A stretch of DNA of 64,000 bases from Marinibium conchae (GCF_015595035.1 NZ_JADNRN010000001.1:806001-870000); one strand, 5' to 3'. Positions 16,649-27,086 are shown, counted from the first letter of the stretch. Notes: generated by a model not told the origin, from the letters alone. A program made the numbers and translations.

Positions 16649-17747
16649 ATGTTCGAATTAAATCCAATTCAAAGTGCTATTGCAGACGTTCGCCAAAGAA
16701 CCGAACTGCTTAGGGGGTACCTTTGACTTTGACCTTAAAGTTGAAAGGTTAGAAGAAGTTTCCCGTGAGCTCGAAAGTCCAGAAGTCTGGAATGATCCAG
16801 AGCGGGCACAAAGCTTAGGCAAAGAAAAAGTGGCGCTAGAACACGTCGTTCTTACCATCAATAACTTAACGCAAGGTGCAGACGACGCAGAAGGGCTTGT
16901 TGAATTGGCCGTTGAGGCTGAAGATGAAGACACCCTAAGCGAAGCTGAATCGGAAGTTGCAGAGCTAATTAATACCTTAGAGGCGCTTGAATTCCGCAGA
17001 ATGTTTTCGGGTCCAAATGATGCCAATGATGCTTATCTTGATATTCAATCGGGATCGGGAGGTACTGAGGCCCAAGACTGGGCAAACATGCTGCTACGTA
17101 TGTATCTGCGTTGGGGCGAAGAGCACGGTTTTAAAACCGAGCTTATTGAAGTTTCCGATGGTGATGTTGCAGGGATCAAGAGCGCTACGATACGTTTTGG
17201 TGGGGAATATGCCTTTGGTTGGCTACGCACCGAAACCGGCGTACATCGTTTGGTGAGAAAGTCTCCCTTCGACTCTGGTAGCCGCAGACATACCTCCTTT
17301 GCATCTGCCTTTGCCTATCCTGAAGTGAGCGATGATATTGAAATTGATTTAAACCCAGCGGATCTGCGCATTGATACCTATCGAGCCTCGGGCGCCGGTG
17401 GTCAGCACGTTAACAGAACGGATTCAGCGGTGCGCATAACGCATTTACCCACTAATATAGTGGTTCAGTGTCAAAATGATCGCTCTCAGCACAAAAATAA
17501 AGATCAGGCTTTCAAGCAACTCAAAGCGAAGCTTTATGAGTATGAGCTACAAAAACAAAATGCTGAGAAACAAGCAATGGAAGACGGGAAATCGGACATA
17601 GGTTGGGGCAGTCAAATACGTTCCTATGTACTCGACGACTCTCGCATCAAGGATCTTAGAACGGGCGTTGAAACCCGAAATACGCAAGCCGTTCTCGACG
17701 GTGATTTAGACAAATTTATCGAAGCTAGCCTCAAATCTGGCTTGTAA
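16649..17747 (+). CDS. prfB: Peptide chain release factor 2, with programmed +1 frameshift
   Basis: RF2 releases peptides at UGA and UAA. The ORF is split: codons 1-25 run from ATG 16649 to CTT 16721-16723 and meet an in-frame TGA at 16724-16726. Reading continues from GAC 16725 in the +1 frame to 17747, giving 365 residues in total, the same as E. coli RF2. The site has the known elements: an internal AGGGGG (16712-16717) acting as Shine-Dalgarno and the slippery CTT-TGA-C. The SPF anticodon-like tripeptide ([13 protein letters not shown]) and the catalytic GGQ ([13 protein letters not shown]) are intact. It is not a pseudogene: the frameshift is the autoregulatory switch that senses RF2 level. 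lysS follows 25 bases later, as in E. coli. Confidence 0.98.
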
Positions 17748-17772
17748 TTAACTAGTAGCAACAGGATTTCAC

Positions 17773-19317
17773 ATGAGTGATCAGCAACAAGATGAGAATA
17801 AATTGATTACGGAGCGTCGCGCTAAGCTTACGCAAATCCGTGAGAATTGCCAATCGAACGGCTTTCCTAATCAGTTTGATCGCAAGCATTACGCACAAGA
17901 CTTACAAAGCTCGTTTGGCGACAAAGACAAAGAGACCTTAGCAGATGAAGCTAACAAGGTAAGCATTGCAGGGCGTATTATGGCAAAGCGTGGCCCGTTC
18001 TTGTTACTACAAGACATGACTGGACAAATCCAAGCCTATGCTGCCAAGCCAACCCAACAAGATATCAAAGAGAAGTATGGCTCGCTAGATATTGGAGACA
18101 TCATCGGCGTAAGCGGCGACTTGCACAAGTCGGGCAAGGGCGATCTGTATGTCAATATGGACAGCTACCAATTGTTGACCAAAGCACTACGCCCGTTACC
18201 TGAGAAGTTTCATGGCTTAGCCGATCAGGAAACAAAATATCGCCAACGATACGTTGATCTCATTACTAATCCTGACACTCGAAACACTTTCAAAATTAGA
18301 AGTCAGATAGTAAATGGTATTCGTAGCTTCCTAGCCGAGCGTCAATTTATGGAAGTTGAAACACCGATGCTTCAGGTTATTCCAGGTGGTGCAACGGCTA
18401 AACCTTTTGTGACACATCACAATGCGCTCGACATCGATATGTATCTGCGTATAGCTCCGGAGCTGTATCTTAAGCGCTTGGTTGTGGGTGGCTTTGAACG
18501 TGTTTTTGAAATTAATCGTAATTTTAGAAATGAGGGTTTATCTACACGCCACAACCCCGAATTTACGATGCTAGAGTTTTACCAAGCTTATGCTGATTAT
18601 AATGATCTGATGAATTTGACGGAAGAAATGCTAAGAGAGCTTGCACAAACGATAATGGGCACGACGATCATTAAAAATACGGTGAAAAATGCCGAGGGTG
18701 AAGTTGTTGAAACCAAAGAGTATGATTTCGGCCAGCCTTTCCAGCGATTGAGTATGGGTGATGCCGTGCTTAAGTATTGGCCAGATGCCAATGAAGCTGC
18801 AATAAATGATCCGGAAAACCATCTTGATGAACTTAAAGTTATGGCAAAAGCGTTGCACATCAAAGAGCCAGAAGTTGATGGAATATGGGGCCCAGGCAAA
18901 TACCTTTGTGAAATCTTCGAAGCAACAGCCGAAGAGCAATTAGATCAGCCTACCTTTATCACCGAATATCCGTGGGAAGTATCTCCATTGGCGCGTCGCA
19001 ATGATAATAATGCTTTTGTAACAGATCGTTTTGAGTTCTTCGTTGGCGGGCGTGAGCTAGCAAACGGTTTCTCGGAATTAAATGACTCTGAAGATCAAGC
19101 CAGTCGTTTCAAGAAACAAGTAGAAGAAAAAGATGCGGGTGACGACGAAGCCATGCATTTTGATGAGGACTATATCACTGCCTTAGAGTATGGCTTACCG
19201 CCAACAGCAGGTGAGGGCATCGGTATTGATCGCTTGGTGATGTTATTCACTGATAGTCCAACGATTAAAGATGTGATTTTATTTCCGCACATGAAACCAC
19301 AACATCAAGAAAGTTAG
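17773..19317 (+). CDS. lysS: Lysyl-tRNA synthetase (class II)
   Basis: A 514-residue class IIb synthetase. The N-terminal OB-fold anticodon-binding domain (about 55-160, with [20 protein letters not shown]) is followed by class II motif 2 ([19 protein letters not shown], near 252) and motif 3 ([11 protein letters not shown], near the C-terminus). Length matches E. coli LysS. The prfB-lysS pair is a conserved operon. It converges with the PanE-like gene. Confidence 0.97.
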   Translation: MSDQQQDENKLITERRAKLTQIRENCQSNGFPNQFDRKHYAQDLQSSFGDKDKETLADEANKVSIAGRIMAKRGPFLLLQDMTGQIQAYAAKPTQQDIKEKYGSLDIGDIIGVSGDLHKSGKGDLYVNMDSYQLLTKALRPLPEKFHGLADQETKYRQRYVDLITNPDTRNTFKIRSQIVNGIRSFLAERQFMEVETPMLQVIPGGATAKPFVTHHNALDIDMYLRIAPELYLKRLVVGGFERVFEINRNFRNEGLSTRHNPEFTMLEFYQAYADYNDLMNLTEEMLRELAQTIMGTTIIKNTVKNAEGEVVETKEYDFGQPFQRLSMGDAVLKYWPDANEAAINDPENHLDELKVMAKALHIKEPEVDGIWGPGKYLCEIFEATAEEQLDQPTFITEYPWEVSPLARRNDNNAFVTDRFEFFVGGRELANGFSELNDSEDQASRFKKQVEEKDAGDDEAMHFDEDYITALEYGLPPTAGEGIGIDRLVMLFTDSPTIKDVILFPHMKPQHQES

Positions 19318-19322
19318 ACTTA

Positions 19323-19347
19323 GTGGCTATCTTATCTTGATAGCCGC
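19323..19347. terminator. Hairpin between convergent lysS and PanE-like gene
   Basis: GGCTATC (19325-19331) pairs with GATAGCC (19339-19345) across a 7-base loop, extended by GT/GC at the base. It overlaps the 3' end of the minus-strand gene. No T run follows on either strand, so it may be a weak or Rho-assisted stop for both transcripts. Confidence 0.4.
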
Positions 19348-20258
19348 ATGTACATGTCATTAATAAGCGGAAGTTGCATACCTGTAGCTTCCGCTTTTTC
19401 TATTAGAAAACCCAAAATTCCATCGAGTTCTGTTTCACGCTGAAAGTGGTAGTCTTGGTGCATAGATGAGTAGTTGTTGGCTGTGAGTGAAATTACCTCA
19501 TCAATTTGCGTCGATAATGCAAAGGTATCAATTGGCAGTTGCATAAACTCGTACAAATCAAAGACTTCATTTTTAACTGCTGCTACTTCTTTAGGATACA
19601 AAGTGAGTTCGCCATTTTTACAGTTTTTCAGGGCTGTTAGCGGGTTAATCACAGCATTTACCGCTAGTTTTTGGTATTGAGCGTACTCAATGTCCTCTCG
19701 CCATTGCATGTTCGGATGTAAGGTTTCCAGTCTTGGTTTCCAGTAAGTCGCAAGCTCCTGGTCCTCTCGGTTATCAGTAAGCGCATTGTCTTGCAATGCA
19801 TCTATTGTAGTGGCTAAGCCAACTTCTAGTTTTCCGGTAGCTACGTGCTGAAAACGATTGGCAGAAAGTTGATAAACACCATCGGTTGTTATTCCAAGGA
19901 GTATTGGATTGTGAGGAAATAACTTTTGAGCAAGCTCTTTAGTTCCCATGCCATTGTGCAACAACAATAGGGCTGTTCGGCTTGGCAATATACCGGATAA
20001 TTGCTCGAGCGTTGCTGCTACTTGATAATGCTTTATAGGTAAGATAATAAGTTCAAGCTTTTGCACATTTGCTTGGCTTATCGGTAATTGCTGTGCTTGT
20101 AATACTCGTTCATTTTGCTCTTGGGTAGCGAAATATATTGCATCGAGCACTGCCGTCTCCGGTCTTATGAATAGCGTAATGTTATGTTCTTTACGATTTT
20201 GTAGGTGATTTAATAGACTAAGGCCAATGGCACCACGGCCAACAATACCAATCTCCAT
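19332..20258 (-). CDS. Ketopantoate reductase family protein (PanE/ApbA)
   Basis: A 308-residue NADPH-dependent reductase. The Rossmann motif GIVGRGAIGLSLL is at the very N-terminus, then LHNGMGTKE (near 97) and the catalytic-lysine helix YQKLAVNAVINPLTAL (near 180). The family reduces 2-dehydropantoate to pantoate for coenzyme A synthesis, though paralogues with other 2-ketoacid substrates exist. ATG 20258 lies 1 base after the stop of the RluA-family gene, which sets the start; the open frame 7 codons further upstream overlaps that gene. The gene is the last of a three-gene minus-strand run. Confidence 0.82.
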   Translation of the reverse strand: MEIGIVGRGAIGLSLLNHLQNRKEHNITLFIRPETAVLDAIYFATQEQNERVLQAQQLPISQANVQKLELIILPIKHYQVAATLEQLSGILPSRTALLLLHNGMGTKELAQKLFPHNPILLGITTDGVYQLSANRFQHVATGKLEVGLATTIDALQDNALTDNREDQELATYWKPRLETLHPNMQWREDIEYAQYQKLAVNAVINPLTALKNCKNGELTLYPKEVAAVKNEVFDLYEFMQLPIDTFALSTQIDEVISLTANNYSSMHQDYHFQRETELDGILGFLIEKAEATGMQLPLINDMYMRLSR

Positions 20259-20259
20259 A

Positions 20260-20994
20260 TTACACTTCTCTACCTTCATCCAAATGTCTTAAGTTGTCGG
20301 CTGTTGATATTCTAGGCCACTTTTGCTCACTAGGCTCGCCATGTTCAATGAGTTTTTTCTGTAGTCCATTGGCTTCAAAATACTCTCCTTGCAGCGGCAG
20401 GCAATGATAAGAATGGGCTTTCCCTTTATAGTTAAATGCTAACGCATATGCATGAAGATACATCCTATCGCAAGCTCGTCCTTTATAACGCAGGTCGCCT
20501 AAAATCGGCGAACCCAAAGATTTAAGGGCCACGCGCAGTTGATGTGTTTTACCGCTGTGAGGCTTTAGTATGCAAAGGCGCAGAGACGTCATTTGATTGA
20601 CTGGATAAGAAAAGGTAAAAAACTGAGTCAGTGCGGGGTTCTGTTTGCTCTGACAAAGTTTCCAACTGCCGTTTCGAGACTTTTGCATGTCTCCCACAAT
20701 TTTACCTTGCTTTTTTTTAGGCTTTTTATCAATTAGCGCAAGATAATACTTCTGGATCTGTCGAGCAGCAAATATTTGTGAAAGTGCTGACGCAGACTCT
20801 TTTGATTTGGCTAGCATAATGCAACCAGACGTGCCCGTATCAAGACGATGAACTAACCAGAGCTTAGATAAACCGAACGCAGCTTTAACTGCAGGAATCA
20901 CAGGGGTGTTTTGCCCAGCTTCAAAGTGCATAGGCATATCGATAGGCTTATTTATGATAACGAAATCGTCGGTATCAACAAGCAGTTCAAGCAC
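20260..20994 (-). CDS. RluA-family pseudouridine synthase
   Basis: A 244-residue RluA-type enzyme. The catalytic motif HRLDTGTSG (near residue 51) carries the essential aspartate, preceded by VIINKPIDMPMHFE. The conserved HSGKTHQLRVALKSLGSPILGD follows. There is no N-terminal S4 domain, so it resembles the short TruC/TIGR01621-type group rather than RluD or RluC. Its RNA target (tRNA or rRNA uridine) cannot be named from sequence. It overlaps no upstream gene; the PanE-like gene follows after 1 base. Confidence 0.85.
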   Translation of the reverse strand: MLELLVDTDDFVIINKPIDMPMHFEAGQNTPVIPAVKAAFGLSKLWLVHRLDTGTSGCIMLAKSKESASALSQIFAARQIQKYYLALIDKKPKKKQGKIVGDMQKSRNGSWKLCQSKQNPALTQFFTFSYPVNQMTSLRLCILKPHSGKTHQLRVALKSLGSPILGDLRYKGRACDRMYLHAYALAFNYKGKAHSYHCLPLQGEYFEANGLQKKLIEHGEPSEQKWPRISTADNLRHLDEGREV

Positions 20995-21005
20995 GACGCT
21001 ATTGC

Positions 21006-21566
21006 CTAGCTAGCATCAACTAATTCAATAGCTTCTTGATACTGTAATTCTTCAATCAGCTCTACTAGTCTGTTCGCTTTGCTTTCAGATAACTCAAGAC
21101 CCGATACTAAATCGACTAAGGTGTCGTCGTCGATAAATTCGTTGCGTTTCAGCCGTTTAATTAATTCAAGCTTGCTTGTTTGCAAAGAATAAGTCGTCTT
21201 TTCGAAAGAGCGAGCGGGATCTTCGATTTGGTCGCGCTTTTTAATTTCTGCGCAGGTGTCGATAATTAACGCACTAAATTCTTCGAATACAGACGGAGTA
21301 AATTCTTCGTTGCGCAATTCAGCATCAAATTTTGTTGCACATTCATATAAGGCTTGCAGTCCAAGATTGCCGCTGATCCCTTTAACAGTATGTACCTTCA
21401 TCTTGGCGTTTTTGTAATCGCCGTGCTCGCAAAAGTTGGCTACCTCCGAGGCACAATGCTCAAACTCGGTAACAAATTTGCCCAGCATTTTGCTCAAAAG
21501 GCTCTCATTGCCACCTAATTGATTGAGTGCAAAGTCGAAGTTGAGCAGAGGAAGTTGGTTAGCCAT
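21006..21566 (-). CDS. Histidine-phosphotransfer (Hpt) domain protein
   Basis: A 186-residue soluble protein with an N-terminal Hpt domain. His59 in KVHTVKGISGNLGL is the phospho-accepting residue in the canonical HxxKG context. The C-terminal 80 residues have charged helices of unknown role (SKLELIKRLKRNEFIDDDT). It would relay phosphate between a hybrid sensor kinase and a response regulator, neither of which is nearby. ATG 21566 is preferred to a TTG 7 codons upstream. It precedes the pseudouridine synthase by 11 bases. Confidence 0.78.
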   Translation of the reverse strand: MANQLPLLNFDFALNQLGGNESLLSKMLGKFVTEFEHCASEVANFCEHGDYKNAKMKVHTVKGISGNLGLQALYECATKFDAELRNEEFTPSVFEEFSALIIDTCAEIKKRDQIEDPARSFEKTTYSLQTSKLELIKRLKRNEFIDDDTLVDLVSGLELSESKANRLVELIEELQYQEAIELVDAS

Positions 21567-21765
21567 TTTATGATCCAAGGTTAGCAATTAGGTTGCGTTA
21601 GGCGCAGTGCTTTTCGCATCTTCCACATCATAGTAATAGAATATCAGCACAGTCACAAATGTGAATTATTTATTTACAAATTATATTTCGCTTTTCTTTG
21701 TGTGCAAGTAGCGAGGCGGATATAGTGTGTGGTTAAAGCGAGTATAACAACCCTTAAGGTAAATA

Positions 21766-24618
21766 ATGATAAAGAATTTAAAAACTAAGCTGATCGTAAC
21801 AGCATTATCGGCTTCTGCTTTTGTTATTGCAGGGTGCACCGTTGCACCTAGTGATACGCTGTCTGAAAAAGTTAAGGCTGGTGCCTCGAGCAAATCAGGC
21901 ACGAGCATTCCGTATGAAAAATATGAATTACCGAATGGCCTAACCGTTGTCTTACACGAAGACAAATCAGACCCTTTGGTGGAAGTTAATATTACTTATC
22001 ATGTTGGTTCTGCTCGTGAGGAGTTAGGTCGCTCTGGTTTTGCTCACTTCTTTGAACATATGATGTTCCAAGGATCAGAAAATGTTGATGATGAAGAGCA
22101 TTTCAAAATAGTTACCGAAGCCGGTGGCACAATGAATGGCTCAACAAACAGTGACATCACTAATTACTACCAAACGGTTCCGATTAATCAGCTTGAAAAG
22201 GTTCTTTGGCTAGAAGCTGACAGAATGGGCTTTTTGCTTGATGCGGTAACCCAAGAGAAATTCGAAACTCAACGTGAAACCGTTAAAAATGAACGTGGAC
22301 AACGCATTGATAACCAACCTTATGGCTTACGTTTTGAGCGCACTGGCGAAGCTTTATATCCGGTAGGCCATCCGTATTCTTGGTCGACTATTGGTTATGT
22401 TGAAGACTTAGACAGAGTCGACGTAAATGATCTCAAGCGTTTCTTCCAACAATGGTATGGCCCGAATAATGCCGTACTTACCATCGGTGGCGCGATTGAT
22501 AAGGCACAAACAAAAGCATGGGTTGAAAAGTACTTCGGAAGCATTCCTCGAGGTCCGGAAGTTGAGAAGGCCGAGAAAGCACCGGCAGTGTTGGAAGAAA
22601 CCCGTTACATAACGCTTGAAGACAAAGTGCATTTGCCGTTGCTACAAATCACTATGCCAACAGTGTATGCGAATCATCCAGACGAAGCGCCACTGGATGT
22701 GTTAGCTAATATTCTCGGTAGTGGAAAAACCTCTTTATTGTACAAAAATATGGTTAAGAATGGTCTTGCCCTACAAGCTTTTGCTGGCCATCCTTGTCGC
22801 GAATTAGCTTGTGAATTTACTATGCTTGCCTTGGTAAACCCACAAAAAGTGCAAAGCCTAAAGCAAATGCAGACCATCATCGACGAAACGCTTACCGAGT
22901 TTGAAGCTCGTGGTGTAGAGGATGATGACCTTCAACGGACCAAAGCAAGTATTGAGAGTAATACAATATTCGGCCTTCAAAGCGTAGCTGGCAAAGTAAG
23001 ACAACTTGCAAGCGGACAGATTTTCAGAGGCGAGCCCGATGGTATTGCTGCTGACATTGCTCGATATAACGCGGTGACTAAAGACGATGTGATGCGGGTT
23101 TATAACACTTATGTGAAGAACAAACCTGCGGTAGTCCTTAGTATAGTGCCGAAAGGACAAGCTCAACTTGCTGTGGCAGAACAGAATTTTGAGTTGCCTA
23201 CGCGTAATTTTGAGGCGCAAAGCTCTCCGGCAGATGATATTAAGCAAGCCGATATCAAAGATAACTTCGATCGTAGCGTGCAGCCTACTGCTGGGGTTAA
23301 TCCTATTGTTGATATCCCTGACTTTTGGAAGCACTCGTTTGATAACGGTATAGACATTTTGGGCGTTGACACCAAAGAAACCCCCACTGTGTTTATGAAT
23401 ATTGCTATCGAAGGTGGTTCACTACTCGACAGTGCTGACAAACCAGGTGTGGCCTCCATGACGGCTCAATTGATGAATGAGTCTACGGCGCTATCAAGCA
23501 ATGAGGAAATTGCAAACAAATTAGCACTACTTGGCAGTAGTATTACTTTCACCTCATCAGGGCGTTACACAAATATCTACGTAAGTTCGCTGTCAAAAAA
23601 TATCGAGTCGACCTTAGCCATTTTGCAAGAGAAACTATTTTCGCCTGGGTTCAAAGAAGACGACTTCAATCGTCTAAAGCAAAACACTCTGCAAGGCTTG
23701 CAACAGGTACTTAAAAACCCATCAGCTTTAGCGAGTCGAGCGCGTGATTTAGTGTTGTATGGCGAAGAATCAGTGTTAGGTCAACCAGAAGGTGGCACAA
23801 CGGCCAGCGTGCAAGCAATCACTTTGGATGACATTAAGGCTTTCTACGACAACTATTATCGTCCAAACTATGTTGATATGGTGATTGTAGGTGATATATC
23901 AAAACCAAAAGCCATAGCGGTAAGTTCGTTGTTGTCAAAGTGGGAAGCGAAAGATTATGCCTTACCTAGCTTTGAAAAATTTGAGTCAAAAGAGAAGGGT
24001 AAGATATACCTTGTCGACAATCCAGGTGGTGTTCAATCGGTCATCTCAATGGTAAAACATGCGTTAGTGTTTGATTCTGAAGGTGAATATTTCAGAGCCC
24101 GTTTGATGAACTTCCCTCTCGGTGGCATGTTCAATAGCCGTATTAATCTTAACTTACGCGAAGACAAAGGTTACACCTATGGCGCGAGAAGTGGATTCAG
24201 TGGCGGCAAATTAACAGGTATCTTCAGCGCTGGCGCAGACGTTGCGGGCCAACATACTGTCGCGAGTATTCAAGAATTTTTAAAAGAGATTAATGAGTAC
24301 AAAGCATCAGGCATGAGTGAAGCTGAGCTTGAGATGATGAAAATGGCCTTTACACAACGTGATGCCTTAAGTTCAGAAACACCAACTCGAAAAGCGGGTA
24401 TCTTAGTGCGTATGCTAGGCTATGACCTCGATAAAGAATATCGTCAGCGTCAAAAAGACATTATTGCCAATGTAACAACGGACGAACTCAATGCATTGGC
24501 CGATAAATGGCTTGATACTGACAATATGGATATTATTGTCGTAGGTGATGCTGCGACCTTGCGCGAGCAATTGGCGGTACTCGACCGAGAAATCATTGAC
24601 TTTAGTGTGCCTAAATAA
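21766..24618 (+). CDS. M16 family zinc metallopeptidase, lipoprotein
   Basis: A 950-residue insulinase/pitrilysin-like peptidase. A lipoprotein signal with lipobox VIAGC puts the mature Cys at residue 23. The inverted zinc motif HFFEHMMFQG (HxxEH, near residue 94) and the downstream glutamate in ETVKNERGQ make the N-terminal half catalytic. The C-terminal half (about 520-950) repeats the fold without the zinc ligands and ends with the R/Y-type substrate-binding NLREDKGYTYGARS. It should degrade peptides in the periplasm or at the outer membrane. AAGG lies 6 bases before ATG 21766. It is a single-gene unit ending in a terminator. Confidence 0.93.
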   Translation: MIKNLKTKLIVTALSASAFVIAGCTVAPSDTLSEKVKAGASSKSGTSIPYEKYELPNGLTVVLHEDKSDPLVEVNITYHVGSAREELGRSGFAHFFEHMMFQGSENVDDEEHFKIVTEAGGTMNGSTNSDITNYYQTVPINQLEKVLWLEADRMGFLLDAVTQEKFETQRETVKNERGQRIDNQPYGLRFERTGEALYPVGHPYSWSTIGYVEDLDRVDVNDLKRFFQQWYGPNNAVLTIGGAIDKAQTKAWVEKYFGSIPRGPEVEKAEKAPAVLEETRYITLEDKVHLPLLQITMPTVYANHPDEAPLDVLANILGSGKTSLLYKNMVKNGLALQAFAGHPCRELACEFTMLALVNPQKVQSLKQMQTIIDETLTEFEARGVEDDDLQRTKASIESNTIFGLQSVAGKVRQLASGQIFRGEPDGIAADIARYNAVTKDDVMRVYNTYVKNKPAVVLSIVPKGQAQLAVAEQNFELPTRNFEAQSSPADDIKQADIKDNFDRSVQPTAGVNPIVDIPDFWKHSFDNGIDILGVDTKETPTVFMNIAIEGGSLLDSADKPGVASMTAQLMNESTALSSNEEIANKLALLGSSITFTSSGRYTNIYVSSLSKNIESTLAILQEKLFSPGFKEDDFNRLKQNTLQGLQQVLKNPSALASRARDLVLYGEESVLGQPEGGTTASVQAITLDDIKAFYDNYYRPNYVDMVIVGDISKPKAIAVSSLLSKWEAKDYALPSFEKFESKEKGKIYLVDNPGGVQSVISMVKHALVFDSEGEYFRARLMNFPLGGMFNSRINLNLREDKGYTYGARSGFSGGKLTGIFSAGADVAGQHTVASIQEFLKEINEYKASGMSEAELEMMKMAFTQRDALSSETPTRKAGILVRMLGYDLDKEYRQRQKDIIANVTTDELNALADKWLDTDNMDIIVVGDAATLREQLAVLDREIIDFSVPK

Positions 24619-24676
24619 AGAAACAATGATGCGCTTTTCTTAGTATCATTCTATACTAAGCTTATTGAGAATAAAC

Positions 24677-24707
24677 GCCCTCGTAGTTTGTGCTACGGGG
24701 GCTTTTT
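24677..24707 (+). terminator. Intrinsic terminator after the M16 peptidase gene
   Basis: GCCCTCGTAG (24677-24686) pairs with CTACGGGGGC (24693-24702) with one G-T wobble, followed by TTTTT. It ends the peptidase transcript upstream of gshA. Confidence 0.88.
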
Positions 24708-24730
24708 AAAACCAGTAATGGAATAATAAT

Positions 24731-26305
24731 TTGGCTATTGATTCACTTACCTTTTCTGCTCGTTTACAGGCACTTTCACTTCCTCAGTTTCAGTCCGCAT
24801 TACCTAATATCAAACACGGTGTAGAACGCGAGGCATTGCGCGTTAATCCGAATGGTGGTCTTGCTACTACAGTTCACCCAACAGCGTTAGGTGCTACGTT
24901 AACGCATGAAACCATCACTACTGATTTCTCTGAGGCTCTACTTGAATTTATTACGCCTCCAGAACAGCAGGCCAGAGTGACTCTTGCACAACTCGCTGAT
25001 ATTCATAAATACGTTTATGAAAATATTGGTGATGAACGTTTATGGCCAATGAGTATGCCGTGCTTTGTTAACAGCGAAACTAATATTCCAATCGCACGAT
25101 ACGGTTCATCCAACGTGGGCCAAATGAAAGAGGTTTATCGTAAAGGTTTACATAACCGCTATGGCAGCATGATGCAGGTTATTGCGGGTGTACACTTTAA
25201 CTTTTCGTTATCAGATGATTTTTGGCAAGCTTGGTGTGACCTTCATCAGCTTGAGAACAACGTCGACAACCGTTCAACGTTTCATTTTGACTTAATTAGA
25301 AATTTCCGCCGTTTAGCTTGGCTGATCCCATATTTATATGGTGCGTCTCCCGCGCTATGCCAATCGTTTTTGGCCGGCAAAGAGAAAAACTTCCCGTTTA
25401 AAAAATTAGGTGTGGGTACGCTTTATTTGCCTTTCGCTACCTCATTACGAATGAGCGACCTAGGCTATACGAACTCCGAGCAGTCTTCACTTAATATTTG
25501 CTATAACGATCTTCAATCCTATGTGAAGTCTGTTCGCGTTGCGATCAATACTGCCTCTGAACATTATAAAAGCTTTCCATCGGGGCAAAATGGCGAATGG
25601 CAACAGCTAAACGACAATGTGTTACAAATTGAAAATGAATTATATAGCCCGATACGGCCGAAACAGGTGGCCAAATCTCTAGAAAAGCCAAGCGATGCGC
25701 TAGAAGATCGAGGTGTCTCCTATATTGAGGTCCGTGCACTTGATGTTAATCCATTTTCTCCCTTAGGAATTGAAGAAACTCAATTTCATTTCTTAGACGT
25801 TTTTCTTTTGTACTGTTTGGCAAGTGAGTCGCCAAAATTCACAAGTGATGATTTTGATGAGAGTGAAAGCAATCTTGATAAGGTAGTGCTAGAGGGGAGA
25901 AAACCGGGTTTGTTGCTAGAAAATGCTAGTAACAGCATCACTCTAGTTGATTGGGCGAACCAAATATTTGTTGATTTAGAGAAGGTCGCAAAACAACTTG
26001 ATACTGCAAATAATACTGTTAGCTACAGTCAGGCCGTGGCGACTGAATTGAAAAAAGTCAATGACGCTTCGTTAACGCCGTCTGCAAAATGGCTCGATAC
26101 TTTACTTGAGCACAACATCGACAACAGTAGATTGGGCTTAGAGTTGGCTCAAGAGTACCGCGAACACGTTAGTGCCTTAAATTATTTGCATTTTGATGAA
26201 GCTTCATTTGTGCAACAAGCTAAAGATTCTATTCAAGCTAGAGAAGCAATAGAGGCCTCTGATACTAAGTCGTTCAACGATTTTATCGAGGCGTATTTTG
26301 CATGA
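24731..26305 (+). CDS. gshA: Glutamate-cysteine ligase
   Basis: A 524-residue GshA of the gammaproteobacterial type (E. coli 518). It joins glutamate and cysteine with ATP in the first step of glutathione synthesis. Recognisable segments are GVEREALRVNPNGG (near residue 30), HETITTDFSEALLEFITPP (glutamate/metal site), MQVIAGVHFNFS and SYIEVRALDVNPF. The start is TTG 24731 with GGA about 8 bases upstream; no ATG or GTG lies nearby in frame. The unusual start may keep expression low. Glutathione made here is the cofactor for gloA and grxD in the same window. Confidence 0.95.
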   Translation: MAIDSLTFSARLQALSLPQFQSALPNIKHGVEREALRVNPNGGLATTVHPTALGATLTHETITTDFSEALLEFITPPEQQARVTLAQLADIHKYVYENIGDERLWPMSMPCFVNSETNIPIARYGSSNVGQMKEVYRKGLHNRYGSMMQVIAGVHFNFSLSDDFWQAWCDLHQLENNVDNRSTFHFDLIRNFRRLAWLIPYLYGASPALCQSFLAGKEKNFPFKKLGVGTLYLPFATSLRMSDLGYTNSEQSSLNICYNDLQSYVKSVRVAINTASEHYKSFPSGQNGEWQQLNDNVLQIENELYSPIRPKQVAKSLEKPSDALEDRGVSYIEVRALDVNPFSPLGIEETQFHFLDVFLLYCLASESPKFTSDDFDESESNLDKVVLEGRKPGLLLENASNSITLVDWANQIFVDLEKVAKQLDTANNTVSYSQAVATELKKVNDASLTPSAKWLDTLLEHNIDNSRLGLELAQEYREHVSALNYLHFDEASFVQQAKDSIQAREAIEASDTKSFNDFIEAYFA

Positions 26306-26342
26306 GTTTGCAAGCCCGTAGCTCATGTATAATGACAAGACA

Positions 26343-26371
26343 TAAAAAAGCCCAAACAATTGAATGGGCTA
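26343..26371 (-). terminator. Leftward-pointing intrinsic terminator downstream of gshA
   Basis: AGCCCA (26349-26354) pairs with TGGGCT (26365-26370) over a 10-base loop. The A run on the left (26344-26349) becomes a T run on the minus strand, so this stops leftward transcription. No minus-strand gene ends here; the nearest leftward gene is smrB, about 1 kb to the right. Confidence 0.6.
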
Positions 26372-26444
26372 TATAAAAATATCAACAGGGAAACTTTGTA
26401 ACAGGGATAAATGTTAACTAAGTTGTAGATAAGAGTTCCGTTTA

Positions 26445-27086
26445 ATGAAAAAGTTCCAACTTGTTAAAAATAAATTAAAAATAATATTTTTTGTCCTTTT
26501 CACACAATGTGTTTTGTCTGCCTGTGTTACTCAGCCGCCACAAGAAAAAGAAAATATTTGCGATATTTTTTATGAAAAGCGTGATTGGTTTGATGCCGCT
26601 GTAGACATGCGTGAAAAGTGGGGTGTGCCAATACACGTTCCTATGGCAATGATGTATCAAGAGAGTTCTTTTCGCCACGATGCATTGCCTCCTCGAGATT
26701 ATATCTTTTTTGGCTTAATTCCTTGGGGAAGAGTGAGTACGGCCTATGGTTATTCTCAAGCCAAAACGATGACTTGGGCCGACTATAAAAGGGAAACTGG
26801 CAGCACTTTTGCTAGTCGTGAAGACTTTGATGATGCGATTGACTTCATGGGGTGGTTCATTACCAAAACACATAGTATAAACCGCATATCAAAGTGGGAT
26901 GCCAACGCCCAATACTTAAATTACCATGAGGGGTGGGGCGGGTATAAACGAAAGACTTACAACAAAAAGCAATGGCTAGTCAACGTTGCCAAAAAAGTTG
27001 ATGCAAGGTCAAAGCGTTATGCGCAGCAGCTTAAGACTTGTGAAAGTGACCTTAGTAAAAATTGGTTCATGAGGTTATTTTCTTAA
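26445..27086 (+). CDS. Lytic-transglycosylase-like lipoprotein (SLT fold)
   Basis: A 213-residue protein. A lipoprotein signal (lipobox LSAC, Cys about residue 26) is followed by an SLT-type lysozyme-like domain. MMYQESSFRHDA (near 72) carries the probable catalytic Glu, AYGYSQAKTMTWADYK the substrate groove, and YLNYHEGWGGYKRKTY the C-terminal motif. It should cleave peptidoglycan glycan strands at the outer-membrane inner face. There is no obvious peptidoglycan-binding module. It is a single gene between gshA and a small membrane-protein gene. Confidence 0.82.
   Translation: MKKFQLVKNKLKIIFFVLFTQCVLSACVTQPPQEKENICDIFYEKRDWFDAAVDMREKWGVPIHVPMAMMYQESSFRHDALPPRDYIFFGLIPWGRVSTAYGYSQAKTMTWADYKRETGSTFASREDFDDAIDFMGWFITKTHSINRISKWDANAQYLNYHEGWGGYKRKTYNKKQWLVNVAKKVDARSKRYAQQLKTCESDLSKNWFMRLFS

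Noticed and set aside
16649-16726. Short 25-codon frame ending in TGA before prfB, as a disrupted gene
   Set aside because: All elements of the known RF2 +1 frameshift are present and the downstream frame is intact, so this is normal regulation, not a pseudogene.
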